Assembly (NCBI GenBank): GCA_963739175.1
Contig: CAVTZH010000011.1
Location: 62,001 to 126,000, forward strand
Length of the DNA: 64,000 nucleotides
Reading direction: 5' to 3'
From: VAZQ01 sp963739175
GTDB lineage: Bacteria > Pseudomonadota > Alphaproteobacteria > Rhizobiales > Xanthobacteraceae
This document shows positions 26,928 to 35,087 of the stretch, in pieces. Made by a program: the position numbers and the translations under genes. The notes below the pieces were generated by a model. It was not told the origin of the DNA. It ran no database searches and was given only the letters and a program-made list of their open reading frames with translations. The stretch's first letter is position 1. The number at the start of each line of letters is the position of its first letter.

Positions 26928-27390
26928 GCACACTTCCTCGTCTTACATTGATTTCGACGTCTGACGTTTCATCAGATGAACAGCTCCACCTTTGAGACAA
27001 GCCGCGGTCCGGTGGCCGATCCATCCGTGTATCCCGTCTTGTTCTGCGTCGATGCCTCGAAATCCAGGCAACTCCATGATGCTGGTAACGTTCGCAAGAA
27101 GCGCCGACCGAAGAATGGGCTCCGGGCCGGCGACACGTGGCAAGCTTGGGCTTGGGGGCAGTCGCTCCTCACGTGCCACAGCCGATCCCAAGACCGACTG
27201 GGGGGAAGATGATCCCCAGTCGGCCACATGTGCGGGACTGTCCAGGGACTTGCGGCTGCCCCGGAAAGTTCATCGCGACATGCGTTTAGTAAGTTTGGCG
27301 CAATTGCCACAGTTCCACGAGGACTAAGCACAGTGGCGAATCCGACAGGTAAGCCGCAGAGGTGGCGCGTCGCGCGTGGTGGTGATGACG
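26928..27390. other. Non-coding stretch with one strong hairpin
   Basis: No convincing gene on either strand. It contains a perfect 10-bp hairpin CCGACTGGGG/CCCCAGTCGG at 27194-27223, which may end transcription of the tiny gene on the plus strand or of the VPLPA-CTERM gene on the minus strand. Confidence 0.4.
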
Positions 27391-27942
27391 CTAGTTCGTC
27401 GCGAGCGTCGCAGCCTTCCGCTTCCTACGCCAAGCAATCAGACCACCGCCGGCAAGGATGGTTGCAAAGAGTGGGAAGGCTGCGGGCAGTGGGACTGGCG
27501 CAACGGCAAATCCCGTTTCAAGGGATCGCAATGGGTGGAATGCATCGGAAGGCGATAGGCCCGCCAACAACTCACCGCCGGGATTGCCAACAATCCATAG
27601 ACCGCAGCATACCGGATGAAACGGAGGGGTTAGGGCGTTAGGGGAGAAGATATCAACAAACGTTAATTGGCCATTGGTTACGGTGAAGTTATTCGCGAAG
27701 AAAGGATGTAGGTTATGGCTGTAATCGCCGACTCCAAATCCGCTGCTGTTGGACACCACTTCAACGCTAGTAGCTGAGCCCGTCGCGTTGTCGGTCAACC
27801 CGCGAAAGTAACCCGTGATGATACCGCCATCATAAGCGGCATTAGCAAAAGAAAACGAAAAGTCCAAAGTCGCGGCTTGAGTTGGTGCACCGGTGACAAT
27901 GAAACCAAAAGTCAGCAGCGCCTTCACCATTGATTTGATCAT
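27391..27942 (-). CDS. VPLPA-CTERM sorting-domain protein, secreted
   Basis: 183 residues. Signal peptide to about residue 23 (TQAATLDF), a beta-rich Asn/Ser-rich ectodomain of the kind seen in PEP-CTERM proteins, and a C-terminal sorting signal VPLPAAFPLFATILAGGG, membrane helix and RRKRKAA. Such proteins are processed by an exosortase (XrtD type for VPLPA) and exported with exopolysaccharide; no exosortase is in the window. Start chosen at MIKSMVKALL, preceded by AGGGGCGA; an in-frame upstream extension lacks signal-peptide character. Confidence 0.8.
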   Translation of the reverse strand: MIKSMVKALLTFGFIVTGAPTQAATLDFSFSFANAAYDGGIITGYFRGLTDNATGSATSVEVVSNSSGFGVGDYSHNLHPFFANNFTVTNGQLTFVDIFSPNALTPPFHPVCCGLWIVGNPGGELLAGLSPSDAFHPLRSLETGFAVAPVPLPAAFPLFATILAGGGLIAWRRKRKAATLATN

Positions 27943-28158
27943 TTCGCCCCTCATAAGCTGATAAATCGATGTCTCCACCTCACGCCGAAGCGAGATGGCA
28001 CTAGTGGGTTGTGGCAAAGCTCGCACAAAATATCGTCGCTGCCGCAAGCAGCCGTCGCATCGAGACCATTGAACGCCCCTCCCAGAGCACGCCGCGGGAC
28101 CAGTACAACGATACCGGGAAGCGGAGTCAACTGCCTCTTATAGGAGTGCTGGGGATGG

Positions 28159-28419
28159 TTATGGCTCGCGCAGCCCCGCCGCTTCAAGCCACGCGCGCCA
28201 TTGCTCCTCGATCTGAGCCATGGCCGCTTCTTTGCTATCCGCGGTGCCGCGCTGCTGAGGGCCTGACGCCGGCCCGGCGTGCCATGTCCATGACCAACGC
28301 GCCGTCCCGCCAGAGCTGACGCTCAGCACGGCTTTCCACAAGAAGCCGACGACCGCCTGGCCCGAGATGACGTCGAGCTGCGTGCCGCTGGTGCGGCGGT
28401 CGCGATAGATAAGCGTCAT
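28159..28419 (-). CDS. WxxWLEAAGL-family small protein
   Basis: 86 residues: MTLIYRDRRTSGTQLDVISG, then a Trp-rich beta part (FLWKAV, WSWTWHAGP) and a final helix IEEQWRAWLEAAGL. Paralogues: 34812-35087 and 35078-35350 (intact), 26022-26228 (headless) and 28640-28687 (first 11 residues only). Probably one small alpha/beta domain; I know no function. Starts inside the stop of the upstream coiled-coil gene (ATGA), so translation is coupled. Confidence 0.72.
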   Translation of the reverse strand: MTLIYRDRRTSGTQLDVISGQAVVGFLWKAVLSVSSGGTARWSWTWHAGPASGPQQRGTADSKEAAMAQIEEQWRAWLEAAGLREP

Positions 28420-28637
28420 TTCCGGTCGCGCTTTTCCTGAAGCCTAGTCCGCATCTGGTCCAGAATTGCGAACCGGCGCTGCAAAGTCTCCTCCCACACA
28501 CCGAGAAGCTTCCGTGCAGCTGTTGAGTCCAAGCCGCGTTTTTCCAGACTAGCAACAATCTCCCGCTGCTCATCTAACTTTTGTTTCGTATCTTCGACGA
28601 GCATTTGGGCTCGCTTCAGGATCGTCGGTCCGACCAT
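28416..28637 (-). CDS. Short coiled-coil protein
   Basis: 73 residues from MVGPTILKRAQ; almost entirely helical with heptads (LVEDTKQKLDEQREIVASLEKRG, then ETLQRRFAILDQMRTRLQEKRDRK). Overlaps the downstream WxxWLEAAGL gene by 4 bp. It lies directly after the stub of another copy of that family, suggesting insertion into or recombination within an older pair. Confidence 0.6.
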   Translation of the reverse strand: MVGPTILKRAQMLVEDTKQKLDEQREIVASLEKRGLDSTAARKLLGVWEETLQRRFAILDQMRTRLQEKRDRK

Positions 28638-28639
28638 AC

Positions 28640-28687
28640 TCAGCTGCTGTCCTCTGACGTGCCGCGATCGCGGTAGGTGAGTGGCAT
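28640..28687 (-). pseudogene. 5' stub of a WxxWLEAAGL-family gene
   Basis: MPLTYRDRGTS matches the first 11 residues of the gene at 34812 exactly, then EDSS and a stop. The paralogue's sequence is lost at this point, immediately upstream of the coiled-coil gene. Confidence 0.55.
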
Positions 28688-28946
28688 CAGCCCTCCGGTT
28701 GCATCGACGGCACCGAGCCATTGCCGCCGTTAATAATTGTGGCGTTGACCCTCAAAGTGGTCAAAACGAAACAAACTCTGTCCACGCACGGCCTCAAGTT
28801 AGAGAACCACCCGCAATGACCTCTTGCCCCCCAGGCGCGGGTGGTTGTGAGGGATGCGTATCCTGTCCCATTGGAGCCCCGGCCCGCCGTCTCCCCCGAC
28901 CCCCGGACCGGGGCTACCCAGTTGGATGGCTGTACGGGAGAGTTTC

Positions 28947-29114
28947 ATGGTTCACCCTGCTCAAACTCGTATCATGCAGAACGACGCTGGCTGGTACTGG
29001 GAAGTCGTCACCTACGATCGCGAAGTGATTGCGCGCGGCACTGCTGGAACCCACGCCCAAGCCCGCGTAGAGTCCGAGAAAGCAACCACACAACCTCAAC
29101 CCCAATGGGCCTAG
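28947..29114 (+). CDS. Small GWYWEV-type protein, unknown
   Basis: 55 residues from MVHPAQTRIM; the core QNDAGWYWEVVTYDREVIARGTAGTHAQARVE is a compact beta-beta-alpha pattern resembling short proteins common in Bradyrhizobium. GGGAGAG lies 6 bases before ATG. Overlaps the next gene by about 10 bp. Confidence 0.6.
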   Translation: MVHPAQTRIMQNDAGWYWEVVTYDREVIARGTAGTHAQARVESEKATTQPQPQWA

Positions 29115-29254
29115 GCCGCCTCAGTATGGCGGCGAAGCGCCTACCGAGCGATAAAGAGCGGCCGGTCTCGTCTGATATCGTGGAAGGCGTAGCTTGGGGT
29201 CTCTTGGTGGCGGCGATCTCGGCCGCGACGCTCTACATTTTCGTGGTGACCTGA
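29105..29254 (+). CDS. Tiny single-pass membrane protein
   Basis: 49 residues (or 42 from ATG 29126): charged N-terminus (KRLPSDKERPVSSD), then VEGVAWGLLVAAISAATLYIF as one membrane helix. Overlaps the stop of the preceding small gene, so it is probably translated by coupling. No family known to me. Confidence 0.5.
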   Translation: MGLGRLSMAAKRLPSDKERPVSSDIVEGVAWGLLVAAISAATLYIFVVT

Positions 29255-29296
29255 TTTCGAGACCCTCGTCTGGAACAAAAACCGGGCGGGCCGCGG

Positions 29297-29462
29297 TCAT
29301 GCCTTCGGCGTGAACTGCCGCGACCGCGCCTCGTCAAGTGCGCGTTCGATCAGAAGAGCTGTGTTGCCGTCCTTAAGATCCTCGGCAAGCATCAAGGCGT
29401 ACTCGAGCAAACTTAATCATCTTGCCGCGCTGCTCGGCAACGTTCGGTTCGGGCGTCGTCAT
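29297..29462 (-). pseudogene. IERALDEA-type small protein, frame broken once
   Basis: ATG at 29462 after AAAGG gives MTTPEPNVAEQRGKMIKF; a one-base change near 29407 continues as LEYALMLAEDLKDGNTALLIERALDEARS and FTPKA stop, all helical. The C-terminal pattern recurs at 34525-34579 and 36030-36090. Confidence 0.45.
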
Positions 29463-29501
29463 GCTCGACCTTTCTTGCAGCGCGCGAGGGTGGTCGGTCC
29501 C

Positions 29502-29732
29502 CTACATGGCAATTGGCTTCGGAAATTCGAATCCCGAACGTTGCTCATAAGCCTGGATGAGTCTTTCGAGCTGTTGAGCCTCATCTCTCCAGGCCTTGAT
29601 CAACTGAGGGGTGATGTCGACCCATTCACCTCCCTGTTTCTCGCTGTGCCGCCTCAAGCCAAATTCAAGCTCATGCACGTCGGACAACATTGTGCGCCGG
29701 AGTCTTCGAAGCTGTTCCAACACATCATCCAT
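29502..29732 (-). CDS. Hypothetical helical protein
   Basis: 76 residues from MDDVLEQLRRLRRTM; two helices around a short link (KQGGEWVDITPQLIKAWRDEAQQLERLIQAYEQ), ending FEFPKPIAM. No motif recognised. Upstream in-frame codons are not used, as they lack helical character and a ribosome site. Confidence 0.5.
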   Translation of the reverse strand: MDDVLEQLRRLRRTMLSDVHELEFGLRRHSEKQGGEWVDITPQLIKAWRDEAQQLERLIQAYEQRSGFEFPKPIAM

Positions 29733-29924
29733 TGGGCAGGTCCGTCGTCCTGTTGCCGCGCGCGCAACCAAGTCTATGCGATTCGCGACGGGAAGGACCA
29801 CGGGTGCTGAATGCGGCAACACCACCAGCCATTCGTAGAAGCCTCGCAGCGAGCGGACACGAACTAGGGCAGCGGAGTAGCCGGCGAAACTTCGTTTGCG
29901 AATTCAATTGCGTAGAGGCTTGAC

Positions 29925-29938
29925 TGGCGGAAGGGGTG
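29925..29938. other. Second candidate att site inside the accessory region
   Basis: TGGCGGAAGGGGTG, 14 of 14 identical to the tRNA-Ser 3' end at 56126-56139 and in the same orientation. Could separate two tandem islands (23.5-29.9 kb and 29.9-56.1 kb). Confidence 0.45.
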
Positions 29939-30069
29939 TCCGCCAAATATTTGTCCGCCCCTGTCCATTACAGTATGCCGCCGTCCGGACGTCCGGCGCC
30001 ACCCACGATCTTACCCACAAGCGCGCCCTGCCCTTCATCGTCCTCGCCAACCTGGCTGGCCGCAACGAC

Positions 30070-30201
30070 ATGAATGCAATCAACCCGGGACGTATCCGCA
30101 AGGCATTGGCAGCCCTGAAGGAAGCTATGAAAGAGCTCGAGACGGCACTCGCCGAGAGCGAATCGCCAAGGCCCTCCCCTCCCCACTTCCAAGCCCCGTA
30201 G
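30070..30201 (+). CDS. Possible short helical protein
   Basis: 43 residues with an amphipathic helix (RIRKALAALKEAMKELETALAESES) and a Pro-rich end. No ribosome site visible, so translation is doubtful. Followed at 30227-30245 by GGCGGC-7-GCCGCC, a small hairpin. Confidence 0.3.
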   Translation: MNAINPGRIRKALAALKEAMKELETALAESESPRPSPPHFQAP

Positions 30202-30336
30202 GGATCAAACGCCCGAGGGCGGGGCTCGGCGGCGAGTTTAGCCGCCTCCCGTTTAGGATGAGCCAAAAGGCATCCCACAACCGGATAAACTCGGGACCTT
30301 ACGCCACGCACAATTGGGCGGCAGGGGCTGAAAAGG

Positions 30337-31126
30337 ATGCTGCAGAGAGTGACGGCGGCCGATTATGTGCGTCCGGTAGACGTGGGGCGGACCTGCCCGC
30401 TGATCGTCATTTGCGAACGGACCGATGGGTCGTTCGTGCCTACAGTGGTAAAATTCTCGGATTGCTGCGAACTCAAGGAAGTCCACTTGGTCCGAGAGGC
30501 GATCGCGTCAATGCTGGCCGGTGATCTAGGGCTACCGATTCCGGAGCCCTTTTTGGTCGTGGTTCCAAACGAATGGCCATCCGTCATCGGAGAAGCGGAT
30601 CGCCGTGCAAGGGTTCACGCCAGCTCGAGAATCGCATTTGGTAGCAAGCTGGTAACCGGCGGCTTTCAAATCTGGACTACAGAGACGCGCTTAACAGAAG
30701 GGATGATAGATACGGCGGGCGCGATATTTGCCTTTGACGGGATCATCCAAAATCCAGATAGGAAGCCGTCAAACCCCAATTGCTTAGTTCGAGGCGAAGA
30801 GATTCGCATTTTCGACCATGAACTCGCGTTCGCCCATGGCTTAGTGCTGAATTGGCAAGGCCCGTGGAGGGTCGGCGGCCTCGCTTGGCTGACCGGTAGG
30901 GATAGTCATATTTTCTTTACTGGACTGAAACGCTCAGGAGTGGATTTGCCACCTTTGTAGAGAGGTGGAATGCAATCGACGATGATCGGCTGGCTCAGTA
31001 TCGAGCCTCGTTGCCAGAGGAGTGGGCGCATGCTTCGGCAGCAACTGACTCTGCAATCAGCCTCATTCGTGATGCTCGCGAGCGTCTCGCGGATTGCATC
31101 ACTGAAGTTCGACGGGTGTTGTCATG
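30337..31126 (+). pseudogene. HipA-like kinase domain protein, frame broken once near the end
   Basis: About 262 residues if one frame change near 30947 is repaired. The first part has VKFSDCCELKEVHLVREAIASMLAGDLGLPIPEP (ATP-site-like), DGIIQNPDRKPSNPNCLV (HipA catalytic-loop style, D..NpDR...N) and IRIFDHELAF (DFG-like metal site). After the break, FVERWNAIDDDRLAQY ... EVRRVLS ends in a TGA that overlaps the ATG of the DUF3037 gene. HipA-type kinases are growth-arresting protein kinases in persistence or toxin systems. This short lineage is recurrently paired with DUF3037, so the pair is probably one module. Confidence 0.75.
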
Positions 31127-31984
31127 AGTAAAGCGAAGCAGAGATATCAGTACGTCATTCTGCGCTATGTCCACGATGTGGTCACAGCAGAGTTCATCAA
31201 CGTCGGCGTCGTAATGTACGTGCCTGAGACGAACGAACTTATCGCCAAAACTCGAAGCACGATGGGCCGGCTCCGCGGGGTATTTCCGGATCTGGACCGA
31301 TTGGCTTTCAACGCATCAATGGCCAGTGTTCGTCGCGGATTTCAGAAGATTGCGAAGCGAGTGGCGAAGGCCGGACTATTCAAGGGTGAAGGCACTGTCA
31401 TGTCCTTTGCCAAGGAAGCAGTCCCCGCGGACGATAGCTCGTTGCAATGGTCGTCTGTCGGGGGTGGACTAACCTCGAACGCTCACGAGACATTCGAGCG
31501 GCTGTTCGAACAATTTGTCGCCCGTTACGATAGCAGGTCAAGGCATCGTCGAACGGACGATGAGGTTTGGCGTCCGGTTTTGCTCAAGCTAGCGGAACGC
31601 AACTTGGCATCCATGCTGCAGGAAAAGGTCATCAGGGGCCCCCTCGATGAGGTAACGTTCAAACATGCTTGGAAGAATGGAACCTGGAATGTGTACGAGC
31701 CCGTATCATTTGATTTAGCGGAAGCCGACAGCATTAGGAGCAAAGCACGCGAATGGTTCGGGCACCTAGCAACTGTGCTTGCTGATGGTGGTGCCGAAAA
31801 ATTCAAACCTCATTTCTTCGTTGGCGCGCCGTCCGATCCCAACCTTATGGATGCATACGAGAGCGCGAAGAAGATCCTGAGGCGCGCACCCAACAGCCCT
31901 GAGATTTTCGAAGAATCGCAGCTGGACGATTTTGTCTCGCAAATTGAGGACGATGTTCGGTCCCACACCGCGGAAGGCGGCTAG
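31124..31984 (+). CDS. DUF3037 domain protein, partner of HipA-like kinase
   Basis: 286 residues. The N-terminal signature YQYVILRYVHDVVTAEFINVGVVMYVP is the DUF3037 pattern (RYVxDxxxxEFxNVGVV). The rest is mostly alpha with no catalytic motif I can point to. It starts inside the kinase gene's stop (ATGA), which ties the two together. Function is not established; candidates are antitoxin, substrate or regulator of the kinase. Base composition is lower in GC than the core. Confidence 0.85.
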   Translation: MSKAKQRYQYVILRYVHDVVTAEFINVGVVMYVPETNELIAKTRSTMGRLRGVFPDLDRLAFNASMASVRRGFQKIAKRVAKAGLFKGEGTVMSFAKEAVPADDSSLQWSSVGGGLTSNAHETFERLFEQFVARYDSRSRHRRTDDEVWRPVLLKLAERNLASMLQEKVIRGPLDEVTFKHAWKNGTWNVYEPVSFDLAEADSIRSKAREWFGHLATVLADGGAEKFKPHFFVGAPSDPNLMDAYESAKKILRRAPNSPEIFEESQLDDFVSQIEDDVRSHTAEGG

Positions 31985-32029
31985 ATCAACTTCAAAACCG
32001 GGGCCGACGTGCGGATGATTTCGAATGCT

Positions 32030-32341
32030 GCCCCAATTTATCCCCGCTGTCCTAATTCCAACTCAAGGGTGTCCTAATTACCTTTTGTCCAATCGGAGTA
32101 ACATTGCAGCAGTGTGAGGTTCGTAGCGTGAGAGTTCCATTCCTGGTGAACGGGAGCACGCATCATGAATTTGGCATCTGACTATTTGCAGCTGGCGAAA
32201 GAGTGCATCCAGGAAGCCGAAGGCGCCCAAGACGAGGATCGCAAAAGGACGCTTTTGAGTATCGCAAAACTCTACAGCCAAACGGCATTGAGCTTGGAAG
32301 GCGGTAGCGCATCTCCCGACAATCCGGCCGACCTCAGATAG
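32030..32341 (+). repeat. Duplicated segment (promoter region plus small gene), copy 1
   Basis: TATCCCCGCTGTCCTAATT, GGTGTCCTAATTACCTTTTG, CAATCGGAGTAACATT and GCAGTGTGAG recur with small changes in reversed orientation at about 42683-42815, each followed by a related small gene. Both the upstream DNA and the coding region are duplicated. Confidence 0.6.
32165..32341 (+). CDS. Small helical protein, paralogue of the one at 42305-42682
   Basis: 58 residues: MNLASDYLQLAKECIQEAE, DRKRTLLSIAKLYSQTALSLEGG, a TPR-like two-helix protein, ending PADLR. Its paralogue shares over half of these residues and the upstream region. GGGAGCACGC precedes the start. Similar short SDYxxLAxxC proteins are frequent in Bradyrhizobium; function unknown. 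Confidence 0.6.
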   Translation: MNLASDYLQLAKECIQEAEGAQDEDRKRTLLSIAKLYSQTALSLEGGSASPDNPADLR

Positions 32342-32441
32342 AAAAAAAGACCGCCTTCAGTTGGAGGCTTTGAAACCACCGGGCGGCGGTACATCCGCGC
32401 TCGCCATCAAAGCAAACCGCCCGGCGTGAACCGGGGCTCCC

Positions 32442-32497
32442 ATGAAAATGGCCCCGCCGATGATGACGGGGCCAGTCGCGCTGTGTCCGCACTAGAG
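32442..32497. repeat. Hairpin repeat ATGAAAA-GGCCCCG...CGGGGCC, copy 1
   Basis: GGCCCCG and CGGGGCC pair across CCGATGATGA; followed by GTCGCGC and CACTAGAG. A second copy lies at 37127-37183 with the same flanking words. Terminator-like without a T tract. Confidence 0.45.
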
Positions 32498-32550
32498 GAA
32501 CGGACGCACTATTCGAGCACAGCCGGACGAGGCCGCCAAGTATGGCGGCG

Positions 32551-32709
32551 TTACTGTAGTCTCTGGTCGGAGGTTTGCAGTCCGCGCCTCAGCAACTCGC
32601 GGATGGCAGCGGCGCGGGTCGGAAGCCGGTTCGCGAATTGGAAGTCGTCGATCCGGCGTAGGTCATCCTTGCTTAGCTCAAACGTGAGCTTTTCGGTTCG
32701 TTGGGACAT
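32551..32709 (-). CDS. Ribbon-helix-helix DNA-binding protein, antitoxin-like
   Basis: 52 residues: MSQRTEKLTFELSKDDLRRIDDF (beta strand and helix A), then ANRLPTRAAAIRELLRRGL (helix B). This is the compact RHH fold of CopG/ParD-type regulators, with the typical FAN-R-P-TRA-AI-ELL pattern of Hyphomicrobiales. GAGGGCGTC-like purines lie upstream; the gene is well formed. No toxin gene is adjacent, so an orphan antitoxin or a plain regulator. Confidence 0.7.
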   Translation of the reverse strand: MSQRTEKLTFELSKDDLRRIDDFQFANRLPTRAAAIRELLRRGLQTSDQRLQ

Positions 32710-32802
32710 TGAGGGCGTCCTCTTGATTCCAACTGAAAACAGCTAACTAGGACAGCCGTTCCACGAAACTAGGACAATGGACTGGGATGGAGGGACAGCA
32801 GC

Positions 32803-32832
32803 AAACCGCCCGGCGCTTGAACCGGGCGGCTG
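32803..32832 (-). terminator. Hairpin after the Tat-signal gene
   Basis: AACCGCCCGG pairs with CCGGGCGG across a CGCTTGA loop; on the minus strand it is followed by TTTGC. It lies 18 bp after the end of the gene at 32850. Confidence 0.5.
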
Positions 32833-32849
32833 GTCGGGGCGGTGGTGGT

Positions 32850-33408
32850 CTATGCCGTGGTGCCTATCGCCTGCAGCGCGGCTTGAACGTTGCGCATGAC
32901 CCAAACGTCCAAGGCATTTGAGCGCGTTGCCACGAGGGTTGGTCAAATCGTCGTCGATCAATTCATCCGGCCAATGCTCGTGTTCCGAATAGGAGGACTC
33001 CGACTGGCAGTATTTTCCCCGATTGTACTGGTCGATATAGTCGAGCAAGGCGACCACACCGGCCAGCGTCGTCGGCTGCACATTGGTCATGGCGAGCGCC
33101 GCGTCGTCCAATCGGGAATGGCCGCGATGGTAGCGTTCAAGACACGCAATCCAACGCGGGTCGTCAGTGTCAACGATTGTTAGCTCGCTGGCAAAGAGAG
33201 TGGACTGCCGCAGTTCCTTGGGTAGCTGCTCCTCAAGGGTATACTCCTCATCAAGGGCGGCAACCCATTCGTGATAGCCAATGCCGTGTTCCTCGATCAC
33301 CGCGAAGATAGGGTCGGGTCCGGCGAGCGCAGGCAGCGCGACGGCAGCGGTTGCGGGGATCATGGCGGCGGCGCCGGTCAGGACGGCGCGGCGGGATGGT
33401 GTCGTCAT
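32850..33408 (-). pseudogene. Secreted protein with Tat-type leader, frame broken once
   Basis: MTTPSRRAVLTGAAA starts a twin-arginine leader; the mature part has FAVIEEHGIGYHEWVAALDEEYTLEEQ and MTNVQPTTLAGVVALLDYIDQY. Near 32925 one extra base shifts the frame: the restored reading is TLVATRSNALDVWVMRNVQAALQAIG and a stop at 32850, giving about 185 residues. The helical ending resembles other short Bradyrhizobium secreted proteins. Function unknown. Confidence 0.6.
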
Positions 33409-33595
33409 CGTATTTCTCCATAGGTTTTGAATGCCTAAGAGGGCGCGACGGACTCGGATTCCGGGTTGAAAATGATATGTAATCCATGGGACCGGATCGC
33501 CCTGCATACGGCATTCGGTTCAAGTCCCGGCGTGTCGCTACCAACGGCGCGTCGGGGCGCTTGCTTTTCAACCCGAATATTGTAATACAAAAATT

Positions 33596-33958
33596 ATGGT
33601 GACGTCAATACGCAAGAGACCAGGCCGCCCGCGTACGGGGCAAGACCCAATCCGCAACGTCAGGATGCCTGACGCGCTGAGCAAGCAGATAGCGGCATGG
33701 GCGAAGAAACAGCCCGATCGCCCGACATGGTCCGAGGCCTTGCGCCGCCTTGTCGAGATGGCACTGGCGACTGCCAAGGCGACACGTGCCGGGCGCGCCA
33801 AATCTGCCCACCTTGCCGCGCAAGCAATTGAACACCTCGCCGATCCGGCGGCGGCGCCCGAGGATCGCGCCAAGCGAAAGCGCCGGCTGCTAAAGGGCCC
33901 CGAAGAATTTCGCGATATGCGAGGCGACGGGACTAAGTCGTCAACGCGCAAAAGTTAG
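33596..33958 (+). CDS. Basic protein with RHH-like N-terminal half
   Basis: 120 residues, strongly basic (KRPGRPRTGQDP at the start, RAKRKRRLLKGPEEF near the end). The centre VRMPDALSKQIAAWAKKQPDRPTWSEALRRLVEMAL fits a ribbon-helix-helix DNA-binding domain. Start uncertain: ATG 33596 or GTG 33599, with no clear ribosome site, so it may be leaderless. Divergent from the Tat-signal gene. Confidence 0.6.
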   Translation: MVTSIRKRPGRPRTGQDPIRNVRMPDALSKQIAAWAKKQPDRPTWSEALRRLVEMALATAKATRAGRAKSAHLAAQAIEHLADPAAAPEDRAKRKRRLLKGPEEFRDMRGDGTKSSTRKS

Positions 33959-33994
33959 CGAGGGCCTGTTGCTTAGGTCTGCTACCATCCCCCT

Positions 33995-34081
33995 ATGACA
34001 CCCGGCCGCATCGCCGCGCTTCTGATTTTCTTCGGCCTAGCCCTTTTACTGCTTTTTGGGCTTCCTGAAATTATGCGCTGA
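33995..34081 (+). CDS. Possible tiny membrane protein
   Basis: 28 residues: MTPGRIAALLIFFGLALLLL and FGLPEIMR, one membrane helix. No clear ribosome site. Supported mainly by the hydrophobic pattern and by the many similar frames in this region. Confidence 0.35.
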   Translation: MTPGRIAALLIFFGLALLLLFGLPEIMR

Positions 34082-34129
34082 AAAACCGAGCGCCTCGTTA
34101 GATAACTTAACAAGTGAGGCAATGCAGCC

Positions 34130-34530
34130 ATGGGACAAAAAGGAAAGTCGAACGCAACCCGGATCGACGCTGACATCGGTAGTCGTATGAAGATGCGCCG
34201 GCTGATGCTTGGTATGAGTTCAGGGGAAGCTTGGCCATGCGCTTGGAGTTACCTTCCAGCAGGTGCAAAAGTACGAAAATGGCCTCAACCGCATCGGCGC
34301 CAGCAGATTACCGGACATTTCGAGAGTTCTTAAAAGTCCCCATCACCTTTTTCTTTGACGGCGCGCTTCAACAAAGAAAACAAGGCGATCAACCCACAGC
34401 CTCTATCACACGGCTCCTCGCTACGCCCGAGGGGCTCGCACTCGTGGTTGGCTTTGATAAAATCAAAGGCAAAGCACTGCAACGCGCAGTCGTGCGCCTA
34501 GTCGAGACTATCGCTAGTGATGGGAATTGA
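34130..34530 (+). pseudogene. XRE-family regulator, frame broken twice
   Basis: Repairing two one-base changes (near 34226 and 34333) gives about 133 residues: GSRMKMRRLMLGMSS, KLGHALGVTFQQVQKYENGLNRIGASRL (a textbook Cro/C1 helix-turn-helix), VLKVPITFFFDG, and a C-terminal RAVVRLVETIASDGN. This is the standard short XRE regulator of alphaproteobacteria. As it stands only pieces can be translated. Confidence 0.75.
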
Positions 34531-34579
34531 TCGAGCGCGCTCGACGAGGCGCGGTCGCAGCATTTCGTGCCGAAAAGAT
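34525..34579 (+). pseudogene. IERALDEA-type gene end, relic
   Basis: LIERA then, one frame over, LDEARSQHFVPKR and a stop: the last 18 or so residues of the small protein family seen at 29297-29462. Directly abuts the XRE regulator end. Confidence 0.35.
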
Positions 34580-34587
34580 AGCGCTCT

Positions 34588-34812
34588 ATGTTCTGGCTCA
34601 CCTACGATACGCCGCGCGGGACTGAGGTGTTCATCGCCGATGCCGGCTTCCTGATACTGGCCAAGGTCAAGGCTGGCATGGCCGGCCAAACGGGCGAGTT
34701 TCAGGAAGCCCACCAACTCGACATCAACACGGCCAGGAAAATTCCCGCGAAGATGCTCGGCCGGACGCTCTCTCACAAAGAGGCATTCGACCTCCTCAAG
34801 CGGATCGCCTGA
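34588..34812 (+). CDS. Small protein, first gene of a coupled trio
   Basis: 74 residues: MFWLTYDTPRGTEVFIADAGFLILAKVKAGMAG, then a helical half ending HKEAFDLLKRIA. Stop and next start overlap in TGATG. No family known. The three genes to 35350 are read as one translational unit. Confidence 0.6.
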   Translation: MFWLTYDTPRGTEVFIADAGFLILAKVKAGMAGQTGEFQEAHQLDINTARKIPAKMLGRTLSHKEAFDLLKRIA

Positions 34813-35087
34813 TGCCACTCACCTACCGCGACCGGGGCACAAGCGGCACTCAGCTCGACGTCATAAGCGGTGGCGTAGTCGTCTGCAGTTTGTGGAAGCG
34901 ATTGCTTCCAGGCATTTCGCCGGATGCATCCGTTTGGAGCTGGACCTGGCGAATAGAACGGGGGCCAGATGGTTGGCGGATGCATGGGCGTGCCCAGACC
35001 AAAGAGTCCGCGCAGGCTGAGCTTGAACAACAATGGCGCGCGTGGCTTGAGGCGGCGGGCCTGAGCGAAAACACAAGATGCCACTGA
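34812..35087 (+). CDS. WxxWLEAAGL-family small protein
   Basis: 91 residues starting MPLTYRDRGTSGTQLDVISG, with WSWTWRIERGPDGW in the middle and LEQQWRAWLEAAGL near the end. Second of the coupled trio; it starts within the stop of the first and ends over the start of the third. Confidence 0.72.
   Translation: MPLTYRDRGTSGTQLDVISGGVVVCSLWKRLLPGISPDASVWSWTWRIERGPDGWRMHGRAQTKESAQAELEQQWRAWLEAAGLSENTRCH

Noticed and set aside
27194..27223. Attachment-site core or IS end at the CCGACTGGGG hairpin
   Set aside because: Perfect hairpin but no second copy in the window and no adjacent transposase; more likely a terminator.
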